A stretch of 64,000 bases of DNA from Rhodocyclales bacterium. GTDB lineage: Bacteria > Pseudomonadota > Gammaproteobacteria > Burkholderiales > Rhodocyclaceae. Shown piece after piece: positions 53,785 through 61,857 of the stretch. The first letter of the stretch is position 1. Every line of letters begins with the position of its first letter. The stretch lies in the NCBI GenBank assembly GCA_026399435.1, contig JAPLQX010000031.1, positions 62,001 to 126,000 on the forward strand, in the 5' to 3' direction. Position numbers and translations under genes: made by a program. The notes below the pieces were generated by a model. That model made no database searches. It was given only the letters and a program-made list of their open reading frames with translations, and was not told the DNA's origin.

Positions 53785-54585
53785 GTGATCCCGGCCGTCG
53801 AGGAACTCCATCCGCTGTCGGCCTTCCTGCGGCCCTGGTTTCCCGCGGGGCCGCCCGAAATATCCCGACTGAATTTCATTGCCCGCGAGCGCGGGCTGGT
53901 CACGGGCAGCGGTGCGGCCCTGCGCTTTGTTGCGCCCTCTGCCGGTGCCGAGGGCTACGAAGAGCGGGCTTTCCTCGCCGGTGAAATCGCGACGCGGCCC
54001 GGCAACCGGCATGACTTGTTCAATGCGCTGATCTGGCTGGCCTTTCCGCTGACCAAGGCGGTGCTCAACCGGCGCCATGTGGCTGCACTGCGCGAGGCCC
54101 GAGCGCATGCAAGCGCAGTACGCGGTCCCTTGCGCGACGCCTTGACCCAGTTCGACGAGTGCGGCGTGGTGGTGGCGGGATCCCGTCCCGAGCTATGGTC
54201 GGCCCTGTGCGCGCATCGCTGGCGCGAGGTTTTTGTGGACCGGCGCGAAGAACTGCTGCGCACCACGCGCTTCCTGGTCTTCGGCCATGCCAGCCATGAC
54301 GCCCTCGCCGCACCCTTCGTCGGATTGTGCGGCAAGGCCCTGTTCGTGGAGGTCGATGACCCATGGCTGCATCTTGCCGATGAAGCGGCGCCGGCCGCGC
54401 TCGATGCGCGTCTGGCTGCGCTGTTCGACACGGGCAGCTTTTCGCCGCGCGACTGGCGGCCCTTGCCCTTGCTCGGCATCCCCGGTGCAACGGCCGATAA
54501 CGAAGGGCCTGACTACTACGACGACAGGCGCCAGTTCCGTCCGGCGCGTACAATGCGCTCGGGAAGTTCGCCAGGCAGCCGCTGA
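53785..54585 (+). CDS. DUF3025-like protein upstream of rnpB
   Basis: A 266-residue soluble protein that resembles the DUF3025 family. Recognisable stretches: RPGNRHDLFNALIWLAFPLTKAVLN, FDECGVVVAGSRPELWSAL and FLVFGHASHDALAAPFVGLCGKALF, followed by LPLLGIPGA and a C-terminus DNEGPDYYDDRRQFRP. No catalytic motif is assigned. The start is probably GTG 53785, 17 bases after pyrC; upstream starts lie inside pyrC. The last 23 bases overlap the start of the RNase P RNA gene. Confidence 0.75.
   Translation: MIPAVEELHPLSAFLRPWFPAGPPEISRLNFIARERGLVTGSGAALRFVAPSAGAEGYEERAFLAGEIATRPGNRHDLFNALIWLAFPLTKAVLNRRHVAALREARAHASAVRGPLRDALTQFDECGVVVAGSRPELWSALCAHRWREVFVDRREELLRTTRFLVFGHASHDALAAPFVGLCGKALFVEVDDPWLHLADEAAPAALDARLAALFDTGSFSPRDWRPLPLLGIPGATADNEGPDYYDDRRQFRPARTMRSGSSPGSR
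54549..54554 (+). promoter_or_regulatory. -10 box of rnpB
   Basis: TACAAT inside the end of the upstream gene, eight bases before the conserved GAAG start of the RNase P RNA. A weak -35 only. Confidence 0.5.
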
Positions 54586-55003
54586 TCACGAAAGTGGTTG
54601 GAGGAAAGTCCGGGCCCCATAGAGCGGGATGCCGGCTAACGGCCGGGCGCCGTGAGGCGACAGACAGTGCAACAGAAAGATACCGCCGATGGCTTCGCCT
54701 GACTTTGACGCCGCAAGGCGGCAAAGTCCCTCTTAAGTGAGCAGGGTGGAGATCAGGTAAGGGTGAAATGGTGACGCGCCGCAAGGTGCGTCAAGGCTGC
54801 GCAAGCGGCCTTGGAGTAAGAGCCCACCGCGGACGTGGTAACACGGACGGCATGGCAAACCTCATCCGGGGCAAGGCCAAATAGGGGAGCATTGGCGTGG
54901 CTCGCGTCGCTCCCGGGTAGGCTGCTAGAGGCCGCTGGCAACAGCGGTCCCAGAGGAATGGCTGCTCACGACAGAACCCGGCTTATCGGCGGACTTCCCA
55001 CCC
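54563..55003 (+). ncRNA. rnpB: RNase P RNA, bacterial type A
   Basis: The catalytic RNA that trims tRNA precursors. Diagnostic conserved blocks in order: GAAGTTCGCCAGGCAG (5' end), GGAGGAAAGTCCGGGC, CAGTGCAACAGAAAG, ACCGCCGATGGC, GGATCAGGTAAGGGTGAAA-like GAGATCAGGTAAGGGTGAA, GGGGCAAGGCCAAATAGG, and ACGACAGAACCCGGCTTAT near the 3' end. These match the Escherichia coli type A molecule. Ends were placed by comparison with that RNA. Confidence 0.95.
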
Positions 55004-55055
55004 GTCTTGCGGAGTAAGCTGCGCGCTTCCGGCTAGCGGACCGAAGAGGTAAGCC

Positions 55056-55898
55056 TTGTCACTGGACGTCATGACAATCGTGTTGTTTGCCGCCGCGCTT
55101 CACGCCGCCTGGAATGCCCTTGTCCGCGCGTCGTCTCATAAATTCCACGATACCGTCCTGATCGTTCTGGGTGCGGGAATCTGGACAGCGCTGCTGTTGC
55201 CGCTGCTTCCCGTTCCGGCCGTTGAAAGCTGGCCGTACCTGGCAGCATCCGTGGTGATACACGTCGTCTATTTCGTCCTCGTCGCGGTGTCCTACCGCAG
55301 CGGAGAACTGAGTTTCGTGTATCCGCTGATGCGAGGCTCCGCGCCTGCGCTGACCGCGGTTTTCGGGGTGCTGCTGATCAATGAATCACCTTCGCTGGGT
55401 GGCTGGGCCGGCGTCCTCCTGATTTCCTGTGGCGTGCTGGTGCTCGCCGGCGATTCCTTGCGTACCGGGACATTTCGCGCCGCGCCCGCCATGTTCGCCC
55501 TGACCAACGCCGGCGTCATAGTTATCTACACGCTGGTAGATGGGCAGGGGGCGCGGCTTTCCGGCCATGCATTCAGCTACACGGGCTGGATGTTCCTGTT
55601 GACGGCCCCGCTGTTGCTGGCCATTGCGCTGGCAGGCCAGGGCAGGGCGGTGCTTCAGCGTATCCGGCTGGGTTGGCGCATGGGCCTGCTCGGGGGCGCC
55701 TGCACCCTGGCATCGTACGGACTGGCGCTCTGGGCAATGACGCGAGCGCCGATCGCACTTGTCGCAGCGCTGCGGGAAACGTCGGTGGTGTTTGCGGCGA
55801 TCATTGCGGCCACCTTGCTCAAGGAGCCGATTACCCGGACCAGATACATATCGATTGTCACCGTCTGCGCGGGGGCTATCGCAATAAAACTCTTCTAA
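55056..55898 (+). CDS. EamA/DMT-family transporter
   Basis: A 280-residue drug/metabolite transporter with ten hydrophobic segments in two EamA halves (ALHAAWNALVRASS in the first; GLLGGACTLASYGLALWAM in the second). Other typical pieces are YPLMRGSAPALTAVFGVLL and ALRETSVVFAAIIAATLLKEP. The start is TTG 55056, which has GAGG six bases upstream; ATG 55071 would lack a site. Substrate unknown. Its end overlaps the convergent FadR-type gene by four bases. Confidence 0.85.
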   Translation: MSLDVMTIVLFAAALHAAWNALVRASSHKFHDTVLIVLGAGIWTALLLPLLPVPAVESWPYLAASVVIHVVYFVLVAVSYRSGELSFVYPLMRGSAPALTAVFGVLLINESPSLGGWAGVLLISCGVLVLAGDSLRTGTFRAAPAMFALTNAGVIVIYTLVDGQGARLSGHAFSYTGWMFLLTAPLLLAIALAGQGRAVLQRIRLGWRMGLLGGACTLASYGLALWAMTRAPIALVAALRETSVVFAAIIAATLLKEPITRTRYISIVTVCAGAIAIKLF

Positions 55899-56668
55899 TT
55901 GGCTGCGCTGTCCCGGTCGAGATCGAGCGCCAGCTTGATGCCGAAGCGGCCGGCGGTGCCGCGCAGATGGTCGAGCGCGCAGCGGCGCGCGGCTTCTGCG
56001 TTGCCCAGCGAGATGGCGTCGAACAGGGCGCGATGCTCGCGCTGGGCTTCCTGCGGGTGGGCAAGTTCGCGGCGGGTCCCGTGCCACGACAGCTTGCGCG
56101 AATCGGAAAAATGCCGGCCGAGAAATTCGACCAGCCGGCTGACGTAGGAATTGTGTGTTGCCTTGGCCATGGCGATATGGAAGTTGTCGTCCGCCTCCGT
56201 ACCGTCGTGACCGCCGGCCATCGCGTCATCCATTTCCTTCAGGTGGCGGGCCATTGCCTTGAGATCTTTCTTGTCGCGGCGTTGGGCCGCGAGTTCGGCC
56301 ACCGCGCCCTCGACCATGGCGCGCAGCTCAAAGATATCGCGCAACTCGTCCATTTCCGAACCGACGCCCTTCCAGAAGCGCAGGTTGATGGTTTTCGGCG
56401 CCTCGACGACGAAGGCGCCCGAACCTTGGCGGGTTTCGATCAGACCATCGGCCTTGAGGCGGGCGACGGCTTCACGTACCACCGCGCGGCTGACCCCGAA
56501 GGCCTCACCCAGCGCTTTTTCCGTTGGCAGGCGATCACCGGCTTTCAGTTCGCCGCGCGCGATGCGACGCTGCAAATCCCCCCACACCTCCTCCGAAAGG
56601 CGCAACGGCCGAGCGATGCGGCTCAGTTCCGAGCCAAGTTCGGCAGCTTTGGGATGGGTCGCTGACAT
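55895..56668 (-). CDS. FadR/FCD-subfamily GntR transcriptional regulator
   Basis: A 257-residue GntR regulator: winged HTH (about 30-98, GDRLPTEKALGEAFGVSRAVVREAVARLKADGLI) and an FCD ligand-binding domain (ELRAMVEGAVAELAAQ, DDNFHIAMAKATHNSY with the metal-site D..H, EHRALFDAISLGNAEAA). Such regulators respond to organic acids. Divergent from the TRAP operon at 56828, with a typical operator at 56693, so it very likely represses that operon and itself. Confidence 0.9.
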   Translation of the reverse strand: MSATHPKAAELGSELSRIARPLRLSEEVWGDLQRRIARGELKAGDRLPTEKALGEAFGVSRAVVREAVARLKADGLIETRQGSGAFVVEAPKTINLRFWKGVGSEMDELRDIFELRAMVEGAVAELAAQRRDKKDLKAMARHLKEMDDAMAGGHDGTEADDNFHIAMAKATHNSYVSRLVEFLGRHFSDSRKLSWHGTRRELAHPQEAQREHRALFDAISLGNAEAARRCALDHLRGTAGRFGIKLALDLDRDSAAN

Positions 56669-56692
56669 GGATGCCTTTTAGTTGTTGTCCTA

Positions 56693-56722
56693 TTGTCAGA
56701 CAAATTCTCTTTCTGGTAAAGT
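56693..56722 (+). promoter_or_regulatory. FadR-type operator overlapping the TRAP operon promoter
   Basis: TTGTCAGACAA (56693-56703) is a palindrome (arms TTGTC/GACAA) fitting the FadR-family consensus TnGTnnnACnA. Its TTGTCA also serves as a -35, with TAAAGT (56717-56722) as -10 at 18-base spacing. Confidence 0.65.
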
Positions 56723-56827
56723 GGTCCCGTCTTTTGCAGTGCCCGATACATCCGCAACAAGAACTGCAGGCCGTCATGGCAACTGCTAAAGCGGCCGCAA
56801 ACTCACATTTGTTCTCAGGAGGAGACT

Positions 56828-57985
56828 ATGTCCGATACCAAGCAACCCGAGCAAAAGCCGTCCCGCCGCAAGTTCCTCGCTGCCGCCGTCACCGGCACGG
56901 CGGGTGCAGTCGCCGCAGGCTTCCCGATGATCGCCAAGGCGCAGGCCGGACCGATCAGCATGCGCTGGCAATCCACCTGGCCGGCGAAAGACATCTTCCA
57001 CGAATACGCCCTCGACTTCGCCAAGAAGGTCAACGACATGACCGGCGGCGATCTCAAGATCGAAGTGCTGCCCGCAGGCGCGGTGGTGCCGGCTTTCGGC
57101 CTGCTCGAGGCGGTGCAGAAGGGCACGCTCGATGGCGGCCATGGCGTGCTGGGCTATCACTATGGCAAGCAGAACGCCTTGGCCCTGTGGAATTCCGGCC
57201 CGGCCTTCGGCATGGACGCCAACATGCTCCTGTCGTGGCACAAGTATGGCGGCGGCGCCGATCTGCTGGCCAAGCTCTACGCCTCCATCGGCATGACCAA
57301 CGTGCAGTCCTTCCTCTACGGCCCGATGGCGACCCAGCCGCTGGGCTGGTTCAAGAAGCCGGTGACCAAGCCGGAGGACTTCAAGGGCCTCAAGTACCGC
57401 ACCAATGGCCTCGCCATCGATTTGTTCACCGCCATGGGCGCTGCGGTGAATGCACTCCCCGGCGGCGAGATCGTGCCCGCCATGGACCGCGGCCTGCTCG
57501 ACGCGGCCGAGTTCAACAACGCCACGTCCGATCGCCTGCTCGGCTTCCCCGACGTGTCCAAGGTCTGCATGCTGCAAAGCTACCATCAGAGCGCCGAGAC
57601 CTTCGAGATCATGTTCAACAAGACCAAGTACGACGGCCTGCCGGGGAAGATGAAGGCGATCATCGCCGGTTGCGTCGAAGCGGCGTCGGCCGACATGTCC
57701 TGGAAGGCCATTGATCGTTATTCCAAGGACTACATCGAACTGCAGACCAAGGACAAGGTCAAGTTCTACAAGACCCCGGACTCGGTGCTGCAGATTCAGC
57801 TCAAGTTGTGGGACGAGATCCTGACCAAGAAATCGGCGGAAAATCCCATGTTCAAGGAAATCGTCGCTTCGCAAAGAGCCTTCGCCGAGCGCGCCGTGAA
57901 ATGGGACCAGGACACCATCATCAGCCGGCGCATGGCCATGAACCATTTCTTCGGAGCCAAGGCGGCTGCTCCCAAGAAGGCTTGA
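56828..57985 (+). CDS. TRAP transporter solute-binding protein DctP
   Basis: A 385-residue TRAP binding protein with a twin-arginine signal (SRRKFLAAAVTG, cut after AKA). The DctP fold is visible: RWQSTWPAKDIFHEYALDF, GDLKIEVLPAGAVVPAFGLLEAVQKGTLD, GLKYRTNGLAIDLFTAMGA, and the conserved arginine in KGLKYR for carboxylate binding. It resembles TakP/keto-acid binders. AGGAGG precedes ATG 56828. Followed by a strong internal terminator before the membrane subunits. Substrate not determinable. Confidence 0.92.
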   Translation: MSDTKQPEQKPSRRKFLAAAVTGTAGAVAAGFPMIAKAQAGPISMRWQSTWPAKDIFHEYALDFAKKVNDMTGGDLKIEVLPAGAVVPAFGLLEAVQKGTLDGGHGVLGYHYGKQNALALWNSGPAFGMDANMLLSWHKYGGGADLLAKLYASIGMTNVQSFLYGPMATQPLGWFKKPVTKPEDFKGLKYRTNGLAIDLFTAMGAAVNALPGGEIVPAMDRGLLDAAEFNNATSDRLLGFPDVSKVCMLQSYHQSAETFEIMFNKTKYDGLPGKMKAIIAGCVEAASADMSWKAIDRYSKDYIELQTKDKVKFYKTPDSVLQIQLKLWDEILTKKSAENPMFKEIVASQRAFAERAVKWDQDTIISRRMAMNHFFGAKAAAPKKA

Positions 57986-58002
57986 GGGATTTTGTGCCAT
58001 TC

Positions 58003-58041
58003 ATCGACCATCCGGGCATAGTCCGGATGGTTGATTTTTTT
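58003..58041 (+). terminator. strong hairpin terminator between dctP and dctQ
   Basis: ATCGACCATCCGG (58003-58015), a seven-base loop, and CCGGATGGTTGAT (58023-58035) form a 13-bp stem, followed by seven T (58035-58041). Probably partial termination that keeps the binding protein in excess over the membrane subunits. Confidence 0.8.
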
Positions 58042-58055
58042 GGGCAGGACAGAAT

Positions 58056-58682
58056 ATGCAAAAACTATTTCTATTCGTAGACAAGGTGAGCACCAAGGTC
58101 GGTCACGCCTTTTCCTGGCTGATCCTGGTGCTGACCATCATGATCACCTGGGAAGTGTTCTCGAGGTACTTTCTCGACCATCCGCATCCCTGGGCTTTCG
58201 ATGCCATGATCATGATGTACGGTTCCATGTTCATGATGGCGGGCGCCTATACCCTGTCGAAGAACGGCCACGTCCGCGGCGACGTCCTCTACGGTTTTTT
58301 CCCGCCGCGGCTGCAGGCCGGGCTGGATCTTGCGCTCTACATCCTGTTCTTCATCCCCGGCGTCGTTGCACTGGCCTGGGCCGGTTACACCTACGCCGCG
58401 GAGTCCTGGGCCATCAAGGAGATTTCGAACATCACCTCCGACGGCCCGCCGGTCTATCCCTTCAAGACCATCATCCCGCTGGCGGGCGCCATGCTCCTGG
58501 TGCAGGGTGTGGTTGAAATACTCCGCTGCATTGTCTGCCTGCAAAAAGGCGAGTGGCCCTCCCGCGAGGAGGATGTCGAGGAAGTCGATGTCGACAAGCT
58601 GAAGGACATGGTGCACGTCAAGGACGCAGACATCGCCGGGCTCGATGCAATCGTGATTGCCCAGGAAGAGGCCGACAAATGA
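58056..58682 (+). CDS. TRAP transporter small permease subunit DctQ
   Basis: A 208-residue four-helix DctQ subunit. Typical: HAFSWLILVLTIMITWEVFSRYFLDHPHPW, MMYGSMFMMAGAYTLSKNGHVRGDVLYGFFPP and YPFKTIIPLAGAMLLVQGVVEILR. A charged cytoplasmic tail of about 50 residues (SREEDVEEVDVDKLKDMVH) is longer than usual. ATG 58056 follows the internal terminator; its stop overlaps the dctM start. Confidence 0.9.
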   Translation: MQKLFLFVDKVSTKVGHAFSWLILVLTIMITWEVFSRYFLDHPHPWAFDAMIMMYGSMFMMAGAYTLSKNGHVRGDVLYGFFPPRLQAGLDLALYILFFIPGVVALAWAGYTYAAESWAIKEISNITSDGPPVYPFKTIIPLAGAMLLVQGVVEILRCIVCLQKGEWPSREEDVEEVDVDKLKDMVHVKDADIAGLDAIVIAQEEADK

Positions 58683-60616
58683 AGAAGGAAATCTGGTTCG
58701 GCCTTGCCATCCTGGCCGCCGTGGTCATCGGCGTGTTCGTCCTGATGCCGGCCCCCTCACAGATGACCAACGGCCATCTGGGACTGCTGATGCTGGCCTT
58801 GATCGTCGTCGCCATCATGCTCGGCTTTCCCACGGCATTCACCCTGATGGGCATGGGCATGATGTTCGCGTGGTTTGCCTTTCGCAGCCGGGCTCCCGAC
58901 CTGGCGGTGCAGCAGACACTGGACCTGATGGTGCAGCGGGCCTATTCGGTGATGTCCAACGACGTGCTGATCTCGATCCCGCTGTTCGTTTTCATGGGCT
59001 ATCTGGTCGAGCGCGCCAACCTGATCGAAAAGCTGTTCAAGAGTCTGCATCTGGCCATGGCCAGGGTGCCGGGATCGCTGGCTGTGGCGACGGTGGTGAC
59101 CTGCGCGATATTCGCCACCGCGACCGGCATCGTCGGCGCAGTGGTGACGTTGATGGGCCTGCTGGCGCTGCCGGCCATGCTCAAGGCCGGCTACCACGTC
59201 CGGCTGGCCGCCGGCGCCATTACCGCAGGCGGTTGCCTGGGCATACTGATTCCGCCCTCGGTATTGCTGATCGTGTACGGCGCCACTGCGGGTGTCTCGG
59301 TAGTGAAACTCTACGCGGGCGCTTTCTTCCCCGGCATCATGCTGGCGGCACTGTATGTCGGCTACATCATCGTCGTGGCAAAACTCAAGCCCAGCCTCGC
59401 GCCGCCGCTGTCCGAGGAGGACCGGAAGGTGGTGCTGCCAAAATTTGCCGAATCCGTCTCCACGACTTTCAGCAACAATGTCATACGCGGTCTGATCGCT
59501 GCACTCAAAGGCAACCTGAATCCCGACGCGCCGCGCCGGATTCTGGCGAAGCAACTCTTCATCGCCTTGCTGCCGGCGCTGTTCTTCACCGCCGCCATGG
59601 GCCTGACCTACCGCATGGTAACGACGCCTCCGGAGGCTATTTCATCCGACGTGGTTGAAATGGGCACCGGGTTTGGCAATGAGGACGAAAAATCGGACAG
59701 TGGCGGCCTGCAGGAGCCAAAGGACGAAGGCGGGCTCAAGGAACCTCCGGCCGAAGGGCTCAAAGAACCGCCGCTGCCTGCCGCAACAAAGGCGCCGGAA
59801 CCCGTGGCGGCTCCGGTCGCGGCGGCAAAGCCAATGGCGGAAACGGCACCCGCCGAGCGCTTGCCGGCTCCGCTGGGCTACTGGATCGCCTTCGGCATCG
59901 GGGTGGCCGGCCTGGCGGTTTTCTATGCCATCTTCACCTTCGCCCGCCTCGAAATCTTCAAGATGCTGCTGGGATCGTTTTTCCCGCTGGCGATGCTGAT
60001 CATCGCGGTGCTGGGTACCATCGTTTTCGGCTTGGCGACGCCGACCGAAGCGGCGGCGATGGGCTCGATGGGCGGCCTGCTGCTGGCAGCGGCTTACGGG
60101 CGCCTGAACATCGGGGTGGTCAAGGAGTCGGTGTTCCTGACGGCCAAGACCAGCGCCATGGTGTGCTGGCTGTTTGTCGGCTCGTCGATCTTTTCGGCGG
60201 CCTTCGCCCTGCTCGGCGGACAGGAGATCATCAACCAGTGGGTGCTGTCGCTGGACATGACCCCGACGCAGTTCATGATCCTGGCTCAGGTCATCATTTT
60301 CATTCTGGGATGGCCATTGGAGTGGACCGAGATCATCGTCATCTTCATGCCGATTTTCATCCCCCTGCTGCCGCATTTCAACATTGACCCATTGTTCTTC
60401 GGCCTGCTGGTCGCGCTCAACCTGCAGACGGCTTTCTTGTCGCCGCCGGTGGCGATGGCGGCGTTTTACCTGAAAGGCGTTTCACCGCCGCATGTGACGC
60501 TGAATCAGATCTTCCTCGGCATGATGCCGTTCATGGGCATCCAGTGTGTGGCGCTGGTCTTGCTCTACGTTTTCCCGGGCATCGGCTTGTGGCTGCCGAG
60601 CATCCTTTACAAGTGA
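58679..60616 (+). CDS. TRAP transporter large permease subunit DctM with a long Pro/Glu/Ala linker
   Basis: A 645-residue DctM. Typical DctM is about 430 residues. Standard blocks are SIPLFVFMGYLVERANLIEKLF, TAGGCLGILIPPSVLLIVYG, LATPTEAAAMGSMGGLLLAA and LQTAFLSPPVAMAAFYLKGV. The extra length is a central segment: after helix 6 a charged region (about 238-300), a membrane helix (LFIALLPALFFTAAMGLTY), a low-complexity stretch (about 323-400, EPPAEGLKEPPLPAATKAPEP-like) and another helix. ATG 58679 overlaps the dctQ stop. Confidence 0.9.
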   Translation: MKKEIWFGLAILAAVVIGVFVLMPAPSQMTNGHLGLLMLALIVVAIMLGFPTAFTLMGMGMMFAWFAFRSRAPDLAVQQTLDLMVQRAYSVMSNDVLISIPLFVFMGYLVERANLIEKLFKSLHLAMARVPGSLAVATVVTCAIFATATGIVGAVVTLMGLLALPAMLKAGYHVRLAAGAITAGGCLGILIPPSVLLIVYGATAGVSVVKLYAGAFFPGIMLAALYVGYIIVVAKLKPSLAPPLSEEDRKVVLPKFAESVSTTFSNNVIRGLIAALKGNLNPDAPRRILAKQLFIALLPALFFTAAMGLTYRMVTTPPEAISSDVVEMGTGFGNEDEKSDSGGLQEPKDEGGLKEPPAEGLKEPPLPAATKAPEPVAAPVAAAKPMAETAPAERLPAPLGYWIAFGIGVAGLAVFYAIFTFARLEIFKMLLGSFFPLAMLIIAVLGTIVFGLATPTEAAAMGSMGGLLLAAAYGRLNIGVVKESVFLTAKTSAMVCWLFVGSSIFSAAFALLGGQEIINQWVLSLDMTPTQFMILAQVIIFILGWPLEWTEIIVIFMPIFIPLLPHFNIDPLFFGLLVALNLQTAFLSPPVAMAAFYLKGVSPPHVTLNQIFLGMMPFMGIQCVALVLLYVFPGIGLWLPSILYK

Positions 60617-60640
60617 GGCAACACGCGAGGAAAATGCAGC

Positions 60641-61813
60641 GTGATTGAGTTCGGAACGCCAGCCTTCTGGCTGGCGCTGCTGCAGATCATCGGCGTCAAC
60701 ATCGTGCTGTCGGGCGATAACGCCGTGGTCATAGCATTGGCCGCGCGCTCGCTGCCGCCGCAGCAGCAGAAGAAGGCGATCTTCTGGGGCAGCAGTGCGG
60801 CGGTGGTGATGCGCATCATCCTCACCATCGTCGCCGTCGAACTGCTCAAGCTGCCGGTGCTCAAGCTGATCGGTGCGCTGCTGCTTTTGTGGATCGCCGT
60901 GCAGTTGCTGCTGCCGGAGGAGGATGGCGAGGGCGGCGCGGAAACATCCTCGACCATGGTGGCCGCCATCCGCACCATACTGATCGCCGACCTGGTGATG
61001 AGTCTGGATAATGTGATCGGCGTGGCGGCCGTGGCCAAGGGCAGTCTCCTGCTGCTCATCATTGGCCTCGCGATCAGCATCCCGCTGGTGATTTTCGCCA
61101 GCACCCTGCTACTCAAGATCATGGAGCGCTATCCGGTCATCATCACGCTCGGCGCGGCGCTGCTCGGCTACGTAGCGGGGGATATGGCGGCGACCGATCC
61201 GCTGGTGGTGGCCTGGATCGAAGCCAATGCCGCTTGGCTGCATACGGCATTGCCGGTGGCGGGGGTGGTCATCGTGATCGGGCTCGGCAAACTGCTCGCG
61301 GCTCGCGCCGAGGCCGAGGAAGAAGAGCGGCCGCTGGTCGAAATCGAAGGCGCTGCCGAAGCATCCGGAATGGGGGGTACAACCGTGCACAAGCTGCTGC
61401 TGCCAGTCGATGGCTCCGATGCCTCGCTGCGCGCTGTCGATCGATTGCTGACCATGCGTGATTGGTACAGGGAAGCACCGGAGATCCATCTGCTGAATGT
61501 CCAGCATGTCCTGCACAAGGACGTGTCGCAGTTCGTCTCGCCCGAGGACATCAAAGGCTACTATCACGATGAGGGACTCAAGGATCTGGCGGCGGCGCGC
61601 GCGCGGCTCGACAGCGCCGGCGTACCCTGCCAGCATCATGTCGTGATCGGTGAGCTCGCGGCCGAAACCATCGCGCATTTCGCCCGTGAGCATGGCATCG
61701 GGCAGATCCTGATGTGCACCCACGGCCGGTCGGCGGTGGCCGATCTCGTCCTCGGTTCGGTCGCCAGGGGAGTGCTGCAGCACTCTGATGTGCCGGTGAC
61801 GCTGGTAAGGTAG
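60641..61813 (+). CDS. TerC-family membrane protein fused to a universal stress domain
   Basis: A 390-residue fusion. Residues 1-225 are a TerC/YjbE membrane domain with the metal-site motifs VNIVLSGDNAVVIALAAR and ADLVMSLDNVIGVAAVA; TerC proteins export manganese or load metal into exoenzymes. Residues about 245-390 are a UspA domain (KLLLPVDGSDASLRAVDRLL; CTHGRSAVADLVLGSVARG), in which the second glycine of the G-x2-G nucleotide motif reads alanine. Start GTG 60641 with GAGG upstream. No manganese riboswitch was seen upstream. Confidence 0.88.
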   Translation: MIEFGTPAFWLALLQIIGVNIVLSGDNAVVIALAARSLPPQQQKKAIFWGSSAAVVMRIILTIVAVELLKLPVLKLIGALLLLWIAVQLLLPEEDGEGGAETSSTMVAAIRTILIADLVMSLDNVIGVAAVAKGSLLLLIIGLAISIPLVIFASTLLLKIMERYPVIITLGAALLGYVAGDMAATDPLVVAWIEANAAWLHTALPVAGVVIVIGLGKLLAARAEAEEEERPLVEIEGAAEASGMGGTTVHKLLLPVDGSDASLRAVDRLLTMRDWYREAPEIHLLNVQHVLHKDVSQFVSPEDIKGYYHDEGLKDLAAARARLDSAGVPCQHHVVIGELAAETIAHFAREHGIGQILMCTHGRSAVADLVLGSVARGVLQHSDVPVTLVR

Positions 61814-61857
61814 CATTGCGACGGCGGCACTGGCTGCCCGAACAGCAAAGTGAAAAT

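Noticed and set aside
60617-60640. Manganese (yybP-ykoY) riboswitch before the TerC gene
   Set aside because: The gap is only 24 bases, too short for the riboswitch.
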